7,537 bases of DNA from Prevotellaceae bacterium. GTDB lineage: Bacteria; Bacteroidota; Bacteroidia; Bacteroidales; UBA932. The notes beneath the pieces are model-generated. The model was given only the letters and a program-made list of their open reading frames with translations. It searched no databases and was not told where the DNA came from. Made by a program: the position numbers and the translations under genes. Shown here piece after piece: positions 1 to 5,628 of the stretch. The first letter of the stretch is position 1. The number at the start of each line of letters is the position of its first letter. Location of the stretch: positions 1-7,537 of the forward strand of contig JAITPP010000033.1 in NCBI GenBank assembly GCA_031289385.1, written 5' to 3'.

Positions 1-5
1 TAAAT

Positions 6-60
6 AAGTTTGTAAAGTTGTAAAGTTTATCAAGTTATAAAGATTATAAAGATTTTTTTT
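6..60 (+). repeat. Degenerate nonamer array, left copy, cut by the window edge
   Basis: Five units that start with AAG follow one another: AAGTTTGTA, AAGTTGTA, AAGTTTATC, AAGTTATA and AAGATTATA. They run into AAGATTTTTTTT. Two units are one base short. The arrangement and sequence match the right end of the larger array at 1026-1240, including the exit into AAGATTTTTTT followed by GTG-rich sequence, in the same orientation. The array probably continues to the left of the window. No coding function is visible. Confidence 0.75.
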
Positions 61-70
61 GTGTGTTGTG

Positions 71-100
71 TTTTCTTTGTGAACTATGTGTTTTTGCGGG
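71..100 (+). repeat. Dispersed CTTTGTGAACT repeat, copy 1
   Basis: This 30-nt block begins TTTTCTTTGTGAACT and ends in TTTTTGCGGG. It matches positions 5987-6016 with about three differences over the last 26 nt, and its core matches 1267-1283. It sits directly after the nonamer array, the same order as at 1026-1283, so array and block look like parts of one composite repeat. Confidence 0.7.
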
Positions 101-156
101 ATATTAAATTTATGCACAACAGGTAAAATATTAAAACGCTTGAATTGCAAATAAAA

Positions 157-190
157 ATATAGGCTGTCCGAAAATTTGGACAGCCTATAT
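157..190 (-). terminator. Rho-independent terminator of the outer-membrane protein gene
   Basis: A perfect 13-bp inverted repeat (157-169 and 178-190, core AGGCTGTCC/GGACAGCCT) encloses an 8-nt loop. Read on the minus strand, the stem is followed by TTTTTATTT. It lies 18 nt past the stop codon of the outer-membrane protein gene, in the right orientation to end that transcript. It is the clearest terminator in the window. Confidence 0.85.
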
Positions 191-207
191 TAACAAATAC
201 AACTGTA

Positions 208-744
208 TTAAAATGAATAATAAAATCCAAACGATGTTTGGTAACCCGATACATCAAATCTAAAACCTTTGCCATCTTCGTAGCTGCCTACGCCTTTGCC
301 GTCGTTATAGCCCAAAAATCCGACATGAGCAACAGCATGAAATCTGTCGGTTAGCGCAACTGATACGCCCGGTTTAAGTCCGGCAGCAAAACCATCAATA
401 TCGCCAAGTCCAAAATCGGCGTTAGCATCAACAAAAGCAGAAACAATTCCTGATTTCAGAAATGTGTAACGAATGTAAGGGCTAATTTCAAAACCATCGA
501 CATCGCTTTTTACTGCGCCGTTTTTCATACTAATGTACGCATATTTCAGCGAGGTTGCAATAGCAAAATGATTCGACAAATTGTAACCGATTTCGGGCGC
601 GATAATAAAAGTTTTTGTTTTCACGTCATCATTTGTTTTCGAGTCGAAACCAACTGCGCCACCAATAAACCATTTGTGTTCCTGTGCATTAGCACTCACA
701 ATAATTGCCATTATAAAAACGGCAGATAAAATAATTCTCTTCAT
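208..744 (-). CDS. Small outer-membrane beta-barrel protein
   Basis: The product has 178 residues. Residues 1-20 form a signal peptide: Lys-Arg near the start, a hydrophobic stretch and an A-N-A cleavage site before Gln21. The mature part alternates hydrophobic and polar residues in strand-like segments with aromatic girdle residues (for example 27-33, 45-54, 60-72, 84-95), separated by Asp/Gly/Asn-rich loops. It ends in F-Y-Y-S-F, the terminal aromatic residue expected of an outer-membrane barrel recognised by the BAM machinery. Length and pattern fit the OmpX/OmpW-like or porin-family barrels of about eight strands that are common in Bacteroidota. The ligand or role cannot be read from the sequence. 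The gene appears to be a single transcription unit with its own promoter and terminator. Direct copies of a dispersed repeat lie on both sides of it. It could be an adhesin-like or stress barrel instead of a transport protein. Confidence 0.85.
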   Translation of the reverse strand: MKRIILSAVFIMAIIVSANAQEHKWFIGGAVGFDSKTNDDVKTKTFIIAPEIGYNLSNHFAIATSLKYAYISMKNGAVKSDVDGFEISPYIRYTFLKSGIVSAFVDANADFGLGDIDGFAAGLKPGVSVALTDRFHAVAHVGFLGYNDGKGVGSYEDGKGFRFDVSGYQTSFGFYYSF

Positions 745-1025
745 AATTTAAATATTTTTTTAAAATCAAATGCAAATGTATTGTGATATTTTTTTGCCGC
801 TTAGATTTTATGATTTCATTAGAAACTTTAATGTTTATAAGCAAAATAAACGATGATATTTTGGTGTTTTTTCAACATATTTTTTCTTGCCATAAAAAAA
901 GAAACAAAAGTAATACAGCACGATAAAAAACAAGCCGTTTTGTTTTATGTAAAAATTGTGCAAATATCTGTAAAACACCGTAGTTGTGTTAAAAATTTTA
1001 AACCTTTTAGTAGGTATTTAGTCGT
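745..1025. other. AT-rich intergenic region without a recognisable gene
   Basis: Apart from candidate promoter elements for the outer-membrane protein gene, this stretch holds homopolymer-rich sequence. An open frame on the plus strand (853-1053) runs straight into the nonamer repeat and has no family resemblance. A 21-codon minus-strand frame starting with ATG near 889 is too short to support. No RNA gene is seen. Confidence 0.6.
773..780 (-). promoter_or_regulatory. Candidate -7 promoter element of the outer-membrane protein gene
   Basis: On the minus strand this reads TACATTTG, an exact match to the Bacteroidota TAnnTTTG element. It predicts a 5' leader of about 20-25 nt before the ATG at 744. 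No good TTTG element is visible about 19 nt upstream, so the call rests on one box. A second match, TACTTTTG at 905-912 (minus), has TTG 18 nt upstream of it and would give a leader of about 150 nt. Confidence 0.45.
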
Positions 1026-1232
1026 TAGTTTATCAAGTTTATCAAGTTTTTAAAGTTTATCAAGTTCGTAAAGTTTATCAAGTTTTTAAAGTTTATCAAG
1101 TTCGTAAAGTTTATCAAGTTTATCAAGTTCGTAAAGTTTATCAAGTTCGTAAAGTTTTTAAAGTTTATCAAGTTCGTAAAGTTTATCAAGTTCGTAAAGT
1201 TTATCAAGTTCGTAAAGTTTATCAAGTTTTTA
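1026..1232. repeat. Tandem nonamer array, 23 units
   Basis: The 207 bp consist of 23 consecutive 9-bp units. All begin AAG except the first, which begins TAG. Three types alternate: AAGTTTATC (12 units, counting the first), AAGTTCGTA (7) and AAGTTTTTA (4). The unit length is perfectly kept across the whole array. A shortened unit (1233-1240) and AAGATTTTTTT follow. The commonest neighbour pair is AAGTTTATC-AAGTTCGTA, which suggests an 18-bp duplication unit. The unit is a multiple of three, so the reverse strand gives an artefactual open frame of Asn/Leu/Ile/Phe/Thr. No DnaA box or CRISPR-like spacer is present. Confidence 0.95.
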
Positions 1233-1241
1233 AAGTTCTAA

Positions 1242-1340
1242 AGATTTTTTTGTGCGCTTTGTGTTTTTTTCTTTGTGAACTTTATGGTAAAAAAACAAAG
1301 TTCACAAAGTTTTCACAAAGAACACAAAAAGAAAAAATCT
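1242..1340. repeat. Long imperfect palindrome next to the nonamer array
   Basis: The left arm (1242-1283) and right arm (1297-1340) are imperfect inverse copies over about 42-44 nt. The innermost 13 bp are perfect: CTTTGTGAACTTT at 1271-1283 against AAAGTTCACAAAG at 1297-1309, around a 13-nt loop. The outermost AGATTTTTT/AAAAAATCT also pairs, with small gaps between. The right arm continues into CACAAAGAACACAAA, related to the CGCAAAGAACGCAAA of 2821-2857. It could fold as a hairpin between two minus-strand genes and may end obgE transcription. Confidence 0.8.
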
Positions 1341-1348
1341 GTGTGCCT

Positions 1349-1377
1349 CGTAATTTTGTAATTTGTAATTAATTAAA
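1349..1377 (-). repeat. Short heptamer array directly after obgE
   Basis: On the obgE strand the sequence past the stop codon reads as units of AATTAAT, AATTACA and AATTACA-A ending in AATTACG. Three units are 7 bp and one is 8 bp. It begins three bases past the obgE stop. Similar CGTAATT/TGTAATT units recur at 2791-2807 and 2872-2888. Confidence 0.65.
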
Positions 1378-1379
1378 AA

Positions 1380-2372
1380 TCACAAATTATTAAGTTCTTT
1401 CCAGAGTAAATCTTTAAGTTCGGTGATGCCTTTATCGGCAACCGACGAAATAAAAAGATACGGAACATCGGGCAAGTTTTTTCGCAATTCGGCTATAAGT
1501 TCATCGTCGAGCATATCGCTTTTGGTTATTGCAAGCGCACGTTTTTTGTCAAGCAATTCGGGATTATACTGTTTCAACTCGTTGAGCAAAATTTTGTATT
1601 CGTCATTAATATTGTCGCTGTCGGCAGGAATCATAAAAAGCAGCATTGAATTGCGTTCTATATGCCGCAAAAATCGCAAACCAAGTCCTTTTCCTTCGTG
1701 CGCACCTTCAATTATTCCCGGAATATCAGCCACAACAAACGATTTTCCATCTCTGTACGATACAATGCCTAAATTAGGTTCGAGCGTTGTAAAAGCATAG
1801 TCGGCAATTTTGGGTTTTGCTGCCGATATTACCGACAACAAAGTTGATTTTCCCACATTCGGAAATCCAACCAAACCTACATCTGCCAGCAATTTAAGTT
1901 CGAGAATATACCAGCCTTCGCAGCCATCTTCGCCGGGCTGTGCATAGCGTGGCGTCTGGTTTGTAGCCGATTTGAAAAAAGCGTTTCCCATACCTCCGCG
2001 TCCGCCTTTTAACAGTATTTTTTGTTCGCCGTCGGCGGTAATTTCGCACAAGGTTTCTAATGTTTCTGCGTCTTTTGCGATAGTTCCAAGCGGAACGTCA
2101 ATGATTATATCTTTTCCGTTAGCGCCTGTACTTAACGTGCCGCTGCCGTTTCCGCCGTTTTCGGCAAGAATATGACGCTGAAAACGCAAGTGTATCAGAG
2201 TCCAATATTGTTTGTTGCCGCGCAAAACGATACTGCCGCCGCTGCCGCCGTTACCGCCGTCGGGACCGCCTTTGGCAACAAATTTTTCGCGGTGCAAATG
2301 TACCGAGCCTGCGCCGCCATTGCCCGAGCGCAAAAACATTTTTACATAATCTACAAAATTAGATTGTGGCAT
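1380..2372 (-). CDS. obgE: GTPase ObgE (CgtA)
   Basis: The 330-residue product is an Obg-family P-loop GTPase that binds the large ribosomal subunit and acts in 50S maturation and growth control. The N-terminal Obg domain (about 1-160) is glycine-rich, with clusters at 17-22, 35-47 and 123-129. The G domain shows G1 GFPNVGKST (169-177), G2 FTTLEPNLG (194-202), G3 DIPG (216-219), G4 TKSD (283-286) and a G5-like SSVADKG (309-315). TKSD replaces the canonical NKxD; I recall the same variant from Bacteroides ObgE, so it looks lineage-typical. The protein ends soon after the G domain; the C-terminal OCT domain of Bacillus-type Obg is absent, as usual in this phylum. The ATG at 2372 opens the conserved SNFVDYVKMFLRSGNGG start. 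No ribosomal-protein genes or adk are adjacent. Its leader is a heptamer array, and a broken XRE regulator lies upstream. Confidence 0.97.
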   Translation of the reverse strand: MPQSNFVDYVKMFLRSGNGGAGSVHLHREKFVAKGGPDGGNGGSGGSIVLRGNKQYWTLIHLRFQRHILAENGGNGSGTLSTGANGKDIIIDVPLGTIAKDAETLETLCEITADGEQKILLKGGRGGMGNAFFKSATNQTPRYAQPGEDGCEGWYILELKLLADVGLVGFPNVGKSTLLSVISAAKPKIADYAFTTLEPNLGIVSYRDGKSFVVADIPGIIEGAHEGKGLGLRFLRHIERNSMLLFMIPADSDNINDEYKILLNELKQYNPELLDKKRALAITKSDMLDDELIAELRKNLPDVPYLFISSVADKGITELKDLLWKELNNL

Positions 2373-2381
2373 TTTTTTTGA

Positions 2382-2493
2382 TTTACTATTTATTATTTAT
2401 TATTTACTATTTACTATTTATTATTTACTAACCATTAATCACTAACCATTAATCATTAATCATTAATCACTAACCATTAATAATTAATAATTC
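2382..2493. repeat. 16-unit heptamer array forming the obgE leader
   Basis: The 112 bp are exactly 16 units of 7 bp with no phase change. On the plus strand the first seven are TTTACTA or TTTATTA. The next seven are ACCATTA, ATCACTA or ATCATTA, and the last two are ATAATTA and ATAATTC. All fit roughly WNYAYTA. The array fills the space between the candidate obgE promoter (2498-2505) and the start codon (2372). It would therefore be transcribed as an A/U-rich, largely unstructured 5' leader of about 115 nt. Confidence 0.93.
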
Positions 2494-2497
2494 ATTG

Positions 2498-2505
2498 CAA
2501 AGGTA
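2498..2505 (-). promoter_or_regulatory. Candidate obgE promoter (-7 element)
   Basis: The minus strand reads TACCTTTG, an exact TAnnTTTG match. A TTTG (plus positions 2528-2531) lies 22 nt upstream, slightly further than the usual spacing of about 19-21 nt. That upstream box falls inside the last codons of the XRE remnant. Confidence 0.55.
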
Positions 2506-2512
2506 CGCAATA

Positions 2513-2771
2513 TTATTCAATGTTTATCAAATCTGATAATTTTACGTCTAAGGCTTCGCATATTTTTAGTAGTGTGCCGATGGTAGGATTTGTTCTGCCA
2601 GCCTCAATTCTCGACATATTTGATTTTTCAAAATTGCAGGCAGCCGCCAAATCTTGCTGACTGATATTTTTTTCTTCTCTTAGAGTCTGTTTAAGTATGG
2701 ACTACATAATCTAAATTGCTTTGCTTAGCAATATGGCTAAACTTTATTTTAATATCTTTCTTTTTTATCAT
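2513..2771 (-). pseudogene. Frameshifted XRE-family helix-turn-helix regulator
   Basis: The minus strand carries 62 in-frame codons (2701 to 2516, stop TAA at 2513-2515) that encode a Cro/C1-type DNA-binding domain. The segment LREEKNISQQDLAAACNF covers helices 1-2, SNMSRIEAGRTNPT the recognition helix, and IGTLLKICEALDVKLSDL the last helices. This frame has no ATG, GTG or TTG before the domain: a TAG stop (2702-2704) comes first. In another frame an ATG at 2771 starts MIKKKDIKIKFSHIAKQS and continues to a TAA at 2691-2693. The two frames overlap by only a few codons, so a single one-base indel near 2691-2701 would join them into a protein of about 86 residues, a normal length for such a regulator. 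I infer a recent inactivation, or a sequencing error. Antitoxins are often of this type, but no toxin gene is next to it. It lies upstream of obgE on the same strand. Confidence 0.72.
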
Positions 2772-2790
2772 GTACTTAGATCAATAAATT

Positions 2791-2894
2791 TTGTAATTTG
2801 TAATTGGTTTTTTACCGCAAAGTTTGCAAAGGTTTTTCGCAAAGAACGCAAAGGTTTTTTAATTGGCAACCTTCGTAATTCGTAATTGGTTTTT
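2791..2894. repeat. Dispersed repeat module with GCAAAG core and flanking TAATT repeats
   Basis: A core of GCAAAG/CGCAAAG units (2816-2856) is bounded by two near-identical direct repeats. These are TTGTAATTTGTAATTGG plus a T run (2791-2812) and TTCGTAATTCGTAATTGG plus a T run (2872-2894). The core and the right-hand repeat align with 1296-1373: (A/G)CAAAG, TTC or TTTG, CAAAG, TTTT, C(A/G)CAAAGAAC(A/G)CAAA and then CGTAATT. This makes it a diverged second copy of that intergenic element, in the same orientation. No gene lies inside it. Confidence 0.65.
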
Positions 2895-2945
2895 GTCATG
2901 TAGTAAAAAATCATTAATAAAAAATGAACAAATCAAAAATTAAAT

Positions 2946-2975
2946 CGAACGCTTGCAAATACTTGCAGGCGTTCG
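2946..2975 (-). terminator. Probable terminator hairpin downstream of the yitT-family gene
   Basis: CGAACGCTTGCA (2946-2957) pairs with TGCAGGCGTTCG (2964-2975): 11 Watson-Crick pairs and one mismatch or wobble around a 6-nt loop. On the minus strand it is followed by ATTTAATTTTTG. It lies about 80 nt past the stop codon of the membrane-protein gene. On the plus strand it is followed by CTTTCTTCTGCTATTTT, so it could act in both directions. Confidence 0.55.
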
Positions 2976-3025
2976 CTTTCTTCTGCTATTTTATTGCTTA
3001 GCGAAAAAAATGTGCAATAACCTTA

Positions 3026-3053
3026 TTAATTGTTAATTGTTAATTATTAATTA
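3026..3053 (-). repeat. Four-unit heptamer array at the end of the yitT-family gene
   Basis: The plus strand reads TTAATTG twice and then TTAATTA twice, all 7 bp. On the gene's own strand these are AATTAAC/TAATTAA-type units. The array begins two bases past the stop codon of the YitT-family gene. It belongs to the same period-seven pattern seen after obgE, the S41 protease gene and ubiE. Confidence 0.75.
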
Positions 3054-3055
3054 AA

Positions 3056-3937
3056 TTAATATTTTTCGTGAATACTTTTAAATCCATCGCCTATTACTTC
3101 GTTGGCATCAATTACGGTAACAAAAGCCGCAGGATCGATATGGCGAATGTATCGGCGAACGGTTGCTACTTCGCGAATACTTATATTGGTGAAAATTATT
3201 TTCTTTTCGTTGCCCGAAAATACTCCCTGTGCATTTATAAGAGTAGCGCCGCGCTCCATTTCTTCGGTAATTTTTTTTGATATTTCTTCGTATTTATCGG
3301 ATATTATAAGAACTGTTTGCGTGGTATTAAATCCTTTCACAACCTTGTCGGCAACCGTGCTGCTCACATAAATCACTATCCACGAATAAAGTGGAATTGT
3401 CCAATCGTTGAACGCAATAAGCGCAATAAGCACAACAATAGAATCGACAACAATAAGTGCCGAGCCTATCGACAAATGCGAATATCGTTTTAATATTGTT
3501 GCCAAAATATCTGTACCGCCCGATGTGGCTTTGGTTTTGAAAATTATGCCAAGTCCTGTTCCGATAATTACTCCGCCAAAAACCGCCTGAACAAAATATG
3601 TTGAAGTATCGGCAATCAGCGGCTCGTATTGGTAAAGATATTCCATCACCGAAATTGATGCCGATAACGATATTATTCCAACCAAAGTTTTTGCGCCGAA
3701 TTTAGGTCCCAGCACTAACGTTCCGATTAGCAACAAAGGCAAATCAAAGCAAATTCCCGAAAGTCCAATCGGAAAGTTAAAATGATGATGCAATATTATT
3801 GCAATTCCGTACACCCCGCCCGGAGCGAGTTTTAACGGTGAAACAAATATCACAAAGCCCACCGACATTATAAACGAGCCTGTGATTATCAATATGTATG
3901 ATGTTAAATTTTCTTTTGTAAAATTAAATTTTGGCAT
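3056..3937 (-). CDS. YitT-family membrane protein (DUF161 plus DUF2179)
   Basis: The 293-residue product is an inner-membrane protein. Hydrophobic segments near residues 13-33, 40-51/58-77, 83-98, 114-134, 158-176 and 182-195 give about five or six membrane spans. The stretch KATSGGTDILATILKR (135-150) matches the conserved GGTD-type motif of the YitT membrane domain. From about 205 on, a soluble domain with GATLINAQGVFSGNEKKIIF (230-249) and a following RRYIRHIDPAAFVTV matches the C-terminal DUF2179 domain of the family. The family is widespread, but its transported substrate or function is not established. The ATG at 3937 is the only sensible start and lies about 10 nt past the predicted transcription start. 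The gene is divergent from the S41 protease gene, with 60 nt between start codons and overlapping promoters. Confidence 0.93.
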   Translation of the reverse strand: MPKFNFTKENLTSYILIITGSFIMSVGFVIFVSPLKLAPGGVYGIAIILHHHFNFPIGLSGICFDLPLLLIGTLVLGPKFGAKTLVGIISLSASISVMEYLYQYEPLIADTSTYFVQAVFGGVIIGTGLGIIFKTKATSGGTDILATILKRYSHLSIGSALIVVDSIVVLIALIAFNDWTIPLYSWIVIYVSSTVADKVVKGFNTTQTVLIISDKYEEISKKITEEMERGATLINAQGVFSGNEKKIIFTNISIREVATVRRYIRHIDPAAFVTVIDANEVIGDGFKSIHEKY

Positions 3938-3939
3938 AT

Positions 3940-3970
3940 TTTGTATTTTCCTGCAAAATTAATACATTTG
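3940..3970 (+). promoter_or_regulatory. Promoter of the S41 protease gene
   Basis: TTTG (3940-3943), a 19-nt spacer and TACATTTG (3963-3970) form an exact match to the Bacteroidota housekeeping promoter. The ATG at 3998 follows 27 nt after the -7 box, giving a leader of about 20 nt. This is the best-formed promoter in the window. The minus-strand promoter of the yitT-family gene lies inside it. Confidence 0.75.
3954..3961 (-). promoter_or_regulatory. Candidate promoter of the yitT-family gene (-7 element)
   Basis: The minus strand reads TAATTTTG, a TAnnTTTG match, 16 bases upstream of the ATG at 3937. This leaves a leader of only about 10 nt. No clear TTTG box is seen about 19 nt further upstream. 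The element falls in the spacer of the opposing S41 promoter. Confidence 0.45.
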
Positions 3971-3997
3971 TCCGAATAATTATAAAATTAAAATAAT

Positions 3998-5416
3998 ATG
4001 AAAATAAAAAATATTTTAACGAAAGCCATTTTTATATGTGCGGCTGTGTGTTCGGTAGCCTTTGTATCGTGCGAAAAAAGCGATGTTAAATCCGATAATA
4101 ATCATGTGAACAGTTGGATTTTGGACACTATGAAAATATATTATTTTTGGAACGAGCAAATTCCCTCAAATCCCAACAAGGAACAAGCACCCAACGATTT
4201 CTTTTATTCGATTTTGTACAAATACAATAAATTGGACGGCGACAGATTTTCGTGGATACAAGAAAATTATGTTGATTTATTGAACGGTTTGAGCGGAGTA
4301 AGTTCGGGCGATATTGGATTTGAATATACTTTGTATCGATATAACAGTACCAGCGTTTTTGGCGAAGTTATTTATGTTAAGCCGAATACAAACGCTATGG
4401 CGCAAGGCGTAAAACGCGGCGATGCCTTTCTGAAAATTGACGGAACAGCAATGGATTTATCGAATTATAAATCGCTATTGCAAAAAAGTTCGATGAACAT
4501 AACTTTTGCCGAGCCTGTACGTGCAGGCAATAACATAAGTTTTAACAACGAAAAAAATATTTCGATAACAAAAGCCCAATATGCCGAAAATCCTGTACTT
4601 TTCGACTCTGTGTATAACGAAAGCGGTAAAAAAATCGGATATTTGGTTTACAATTTTTTTGCATCAGACGGAGGCAACAATTCGGCGCAATACGATAAAA
4701 ATCTTAATGCAGTATTTGCAAAATTCAAATCGGCGGGAATTGATAATTTAATTGTTGATTTGCGATATAATTCGGGCGGCTCAACACTTTCGGCAACACG
4801 ATTGGCAAGCATGATAGTGAAACAATTGAGCACAAATAACGTTTTTTATATTCTCATATATAACAATCTTTTAGAACAACATTACAATCTCAAACCAGAA
4901 AAAGAAAAATTTGTATCCAAAATAAATAATGAAAACATAAATAATGTGGGCGATAATTTGCAAAAAGTGTGCTTTATAACATCAGGATTGACGGCATCGG
5001 CAAGCGAAATGGTGATAAGCGGAATAACGCCGTTTATGAACGATAAAATAATAATTGTAGGCGACACAACCGTAGGAAAATCGTACGCATCCGTAAGTTT
5101 TTACAACAAGAACGACTCGCGCAACAAATGGGGACTTCAACCGCTGGTAGCAAGATGTACAAACGGCAGCGGCGACGAAGTGCCTGCAACAGGAATTATT
5201 CCGCAATATGTTTTAAACGAAGGCTCGATAATGCCCAAAAAGCAAATCGGCGACACCAACGAAGACTTGCTAAAAGCCGCCTTAGCCGCAATATCGGGAC
5301 AACCGACAACTCAAAAATTGCAAAAAACAATAACAATAAATAACCCGATAATAGGAACATCCATCAACAAAAAAGCATACAGCAACCAAGCGGTTTTGAG
5401 TAGAATTAAGAACTAA
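3998..5416 (+). CDS. S41-family lipoprotein peptidase (C-terminal processing protease type)
   Basis: The 472-residue product begins with a lipoprotein signal: KIKNILTK, a hydrophobic stretch 10-23 and the lipobox FVSC with Cys25. It is thus expected to be anchored in the envelope. Residues 37-95 (HVNSWILDTMKIYYFW to DRFSWI) match the helical N-terminal subdomain of Bacteroidota S41 enzymes. Residues about 99-170 form a PDZ-like domain containing the segment NAMAQGVKRGDAFLKIDGTA. The peptidase core (about 210-410) shows KKIGYLVYNFF, LIVDLRYNSGG (251-261), TSGLTASASE (328-337) and VGDTTVGKSY (354-363). By family comparison the catalytic dyad is Ser334 and Lys361, two residues further apart than in CtpB-type enzymes. 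The family cleaves proteins, often near their C-termini; the substrate here is unknown. The last codons (RIKN and the stop) lie within a heptamer repeat, so the extreme C-terminus is probably repeat-derived. It is a single transcription unit, divergent from the yitT-family gene. Confidence 0.93.
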   Translation: MKIKNILTKAIFICAAVCSVAFVSCEKSDVKSDNNHVNSWILDTMKIYYFWNEQIPSNPNKEQAPNDFFYSILYKYNKLDGDRFSWIQENYVDLLNGLSGVSSGDIGFEYTLYRYNSTSVFGEVIYVKPNTNAMAQGVKRGDAFLKIDGTAMDLSNYKSLLQKSSMNITFAEPVRAGNNISFNNEKNISITKAQYAENPVLFDSVYNESGKKIGYLVYNFFASDGGNNSAQYDKNLNAVFAKFKSAGIDNLIVDLRYNSGGSTLSATRLASMIVKQLSTNNVFYILIYNNLLEQHYNLKPEKEKFVSKINNENINNVGDNLQKVCFITSGLTASASEMVISGITPFMNDKIIIVGDTTVGKSYASVSFYNKNDSRNKWGLQPLVARCTNGSGDEVPATGIIPQYVLNEGSIMPKKQIGDTNEDLLKAALAAISGQPTTQKLQKTITINNPIIGTSINKKAYSNQAVLSRIKN

Positions 5417-5467
5417 GAGGGAAGAATCTAAAAATTAAGAATTAAGAGGGAAGAATTAAGAATTATT
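5404..5467 (+). repeat. Heptamer array overlapping the S41 gene stop codon
   Basis: Units of 7 bp follow one another: AATTAAG, AACTAAG, AGGGAAG, AATCTAA, then one extra base, AATTAAG, AATTAAG, AGGGAAG, AATTAAG and AATTATT. The three-unit block AATTAAG-AAYTAAG-AGGGAAG occurs twice (5404-5424 and 5433-5453), 29 bp apart and with one difference. The first copy contains the final codons and the TAA (5414-5416) of the protease gene. Confidence 0.85.
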
Positions 5468-5628
5468 GAGAGTCGGAGAATATACGCGATGCAAGTCGGA
5501 AAATTATTGTGTTATTATTGAAATAATATTTAAATGCGATTGGTATTATTGAAAAACTACGAAAATATATTAAGTAAAATATGCGAAACCTTATGTGTGG
5601 AATGTAGAAAACCAATGTTTTGGATTTT
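5468..5628. other. AT-rich intergenic stretch without a gene
   Basis: This is the left part of the 545-bp gap between the convergent protease and glycosylase genes. An 11-nt phrase, AGTCGGAGAAT or AGTCGGAAAAT, occurs twice around 5471-5503. Short AT-only inverted repeats are present. Open frames here have no recognisable content. Confidence 0.55.

Noticed and set aside
853..1053. Plus-strand open frame of 66 codons
   Set aside because: It runs into the nonamer array, is rich in Phe/Lys from AT homopolymers, and shows no domain or promoter.
1025..1225. Minus-strand open frame of 66 codons with INFTNL repeats
   Set aside because: It is the translation of the nonamer array, which stays open because nine is a multiple of three. 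It has no upstream promoter or family resemblance.
1026..1232. CRISPR array or DnaA-box cluster
   Set aside because: Units are contiguous without spacers, and none matches the TTATNCACA DnaA consensus.
1423..1800. Plus-strand open frame of 125 codons
   Set aside because: It lies opposite obgE, whose motifs are beyond doubt; the antisense frame is a low-complexity shadow rich in Ser and Leu.
2924..3001. 25-codon plus-strand frame starting MNKSKIKSNACKYLQ
   Set aside because: Most of it is the terminator hairpin at 2946-2975; no promoter or known small-protein pattern supports it.
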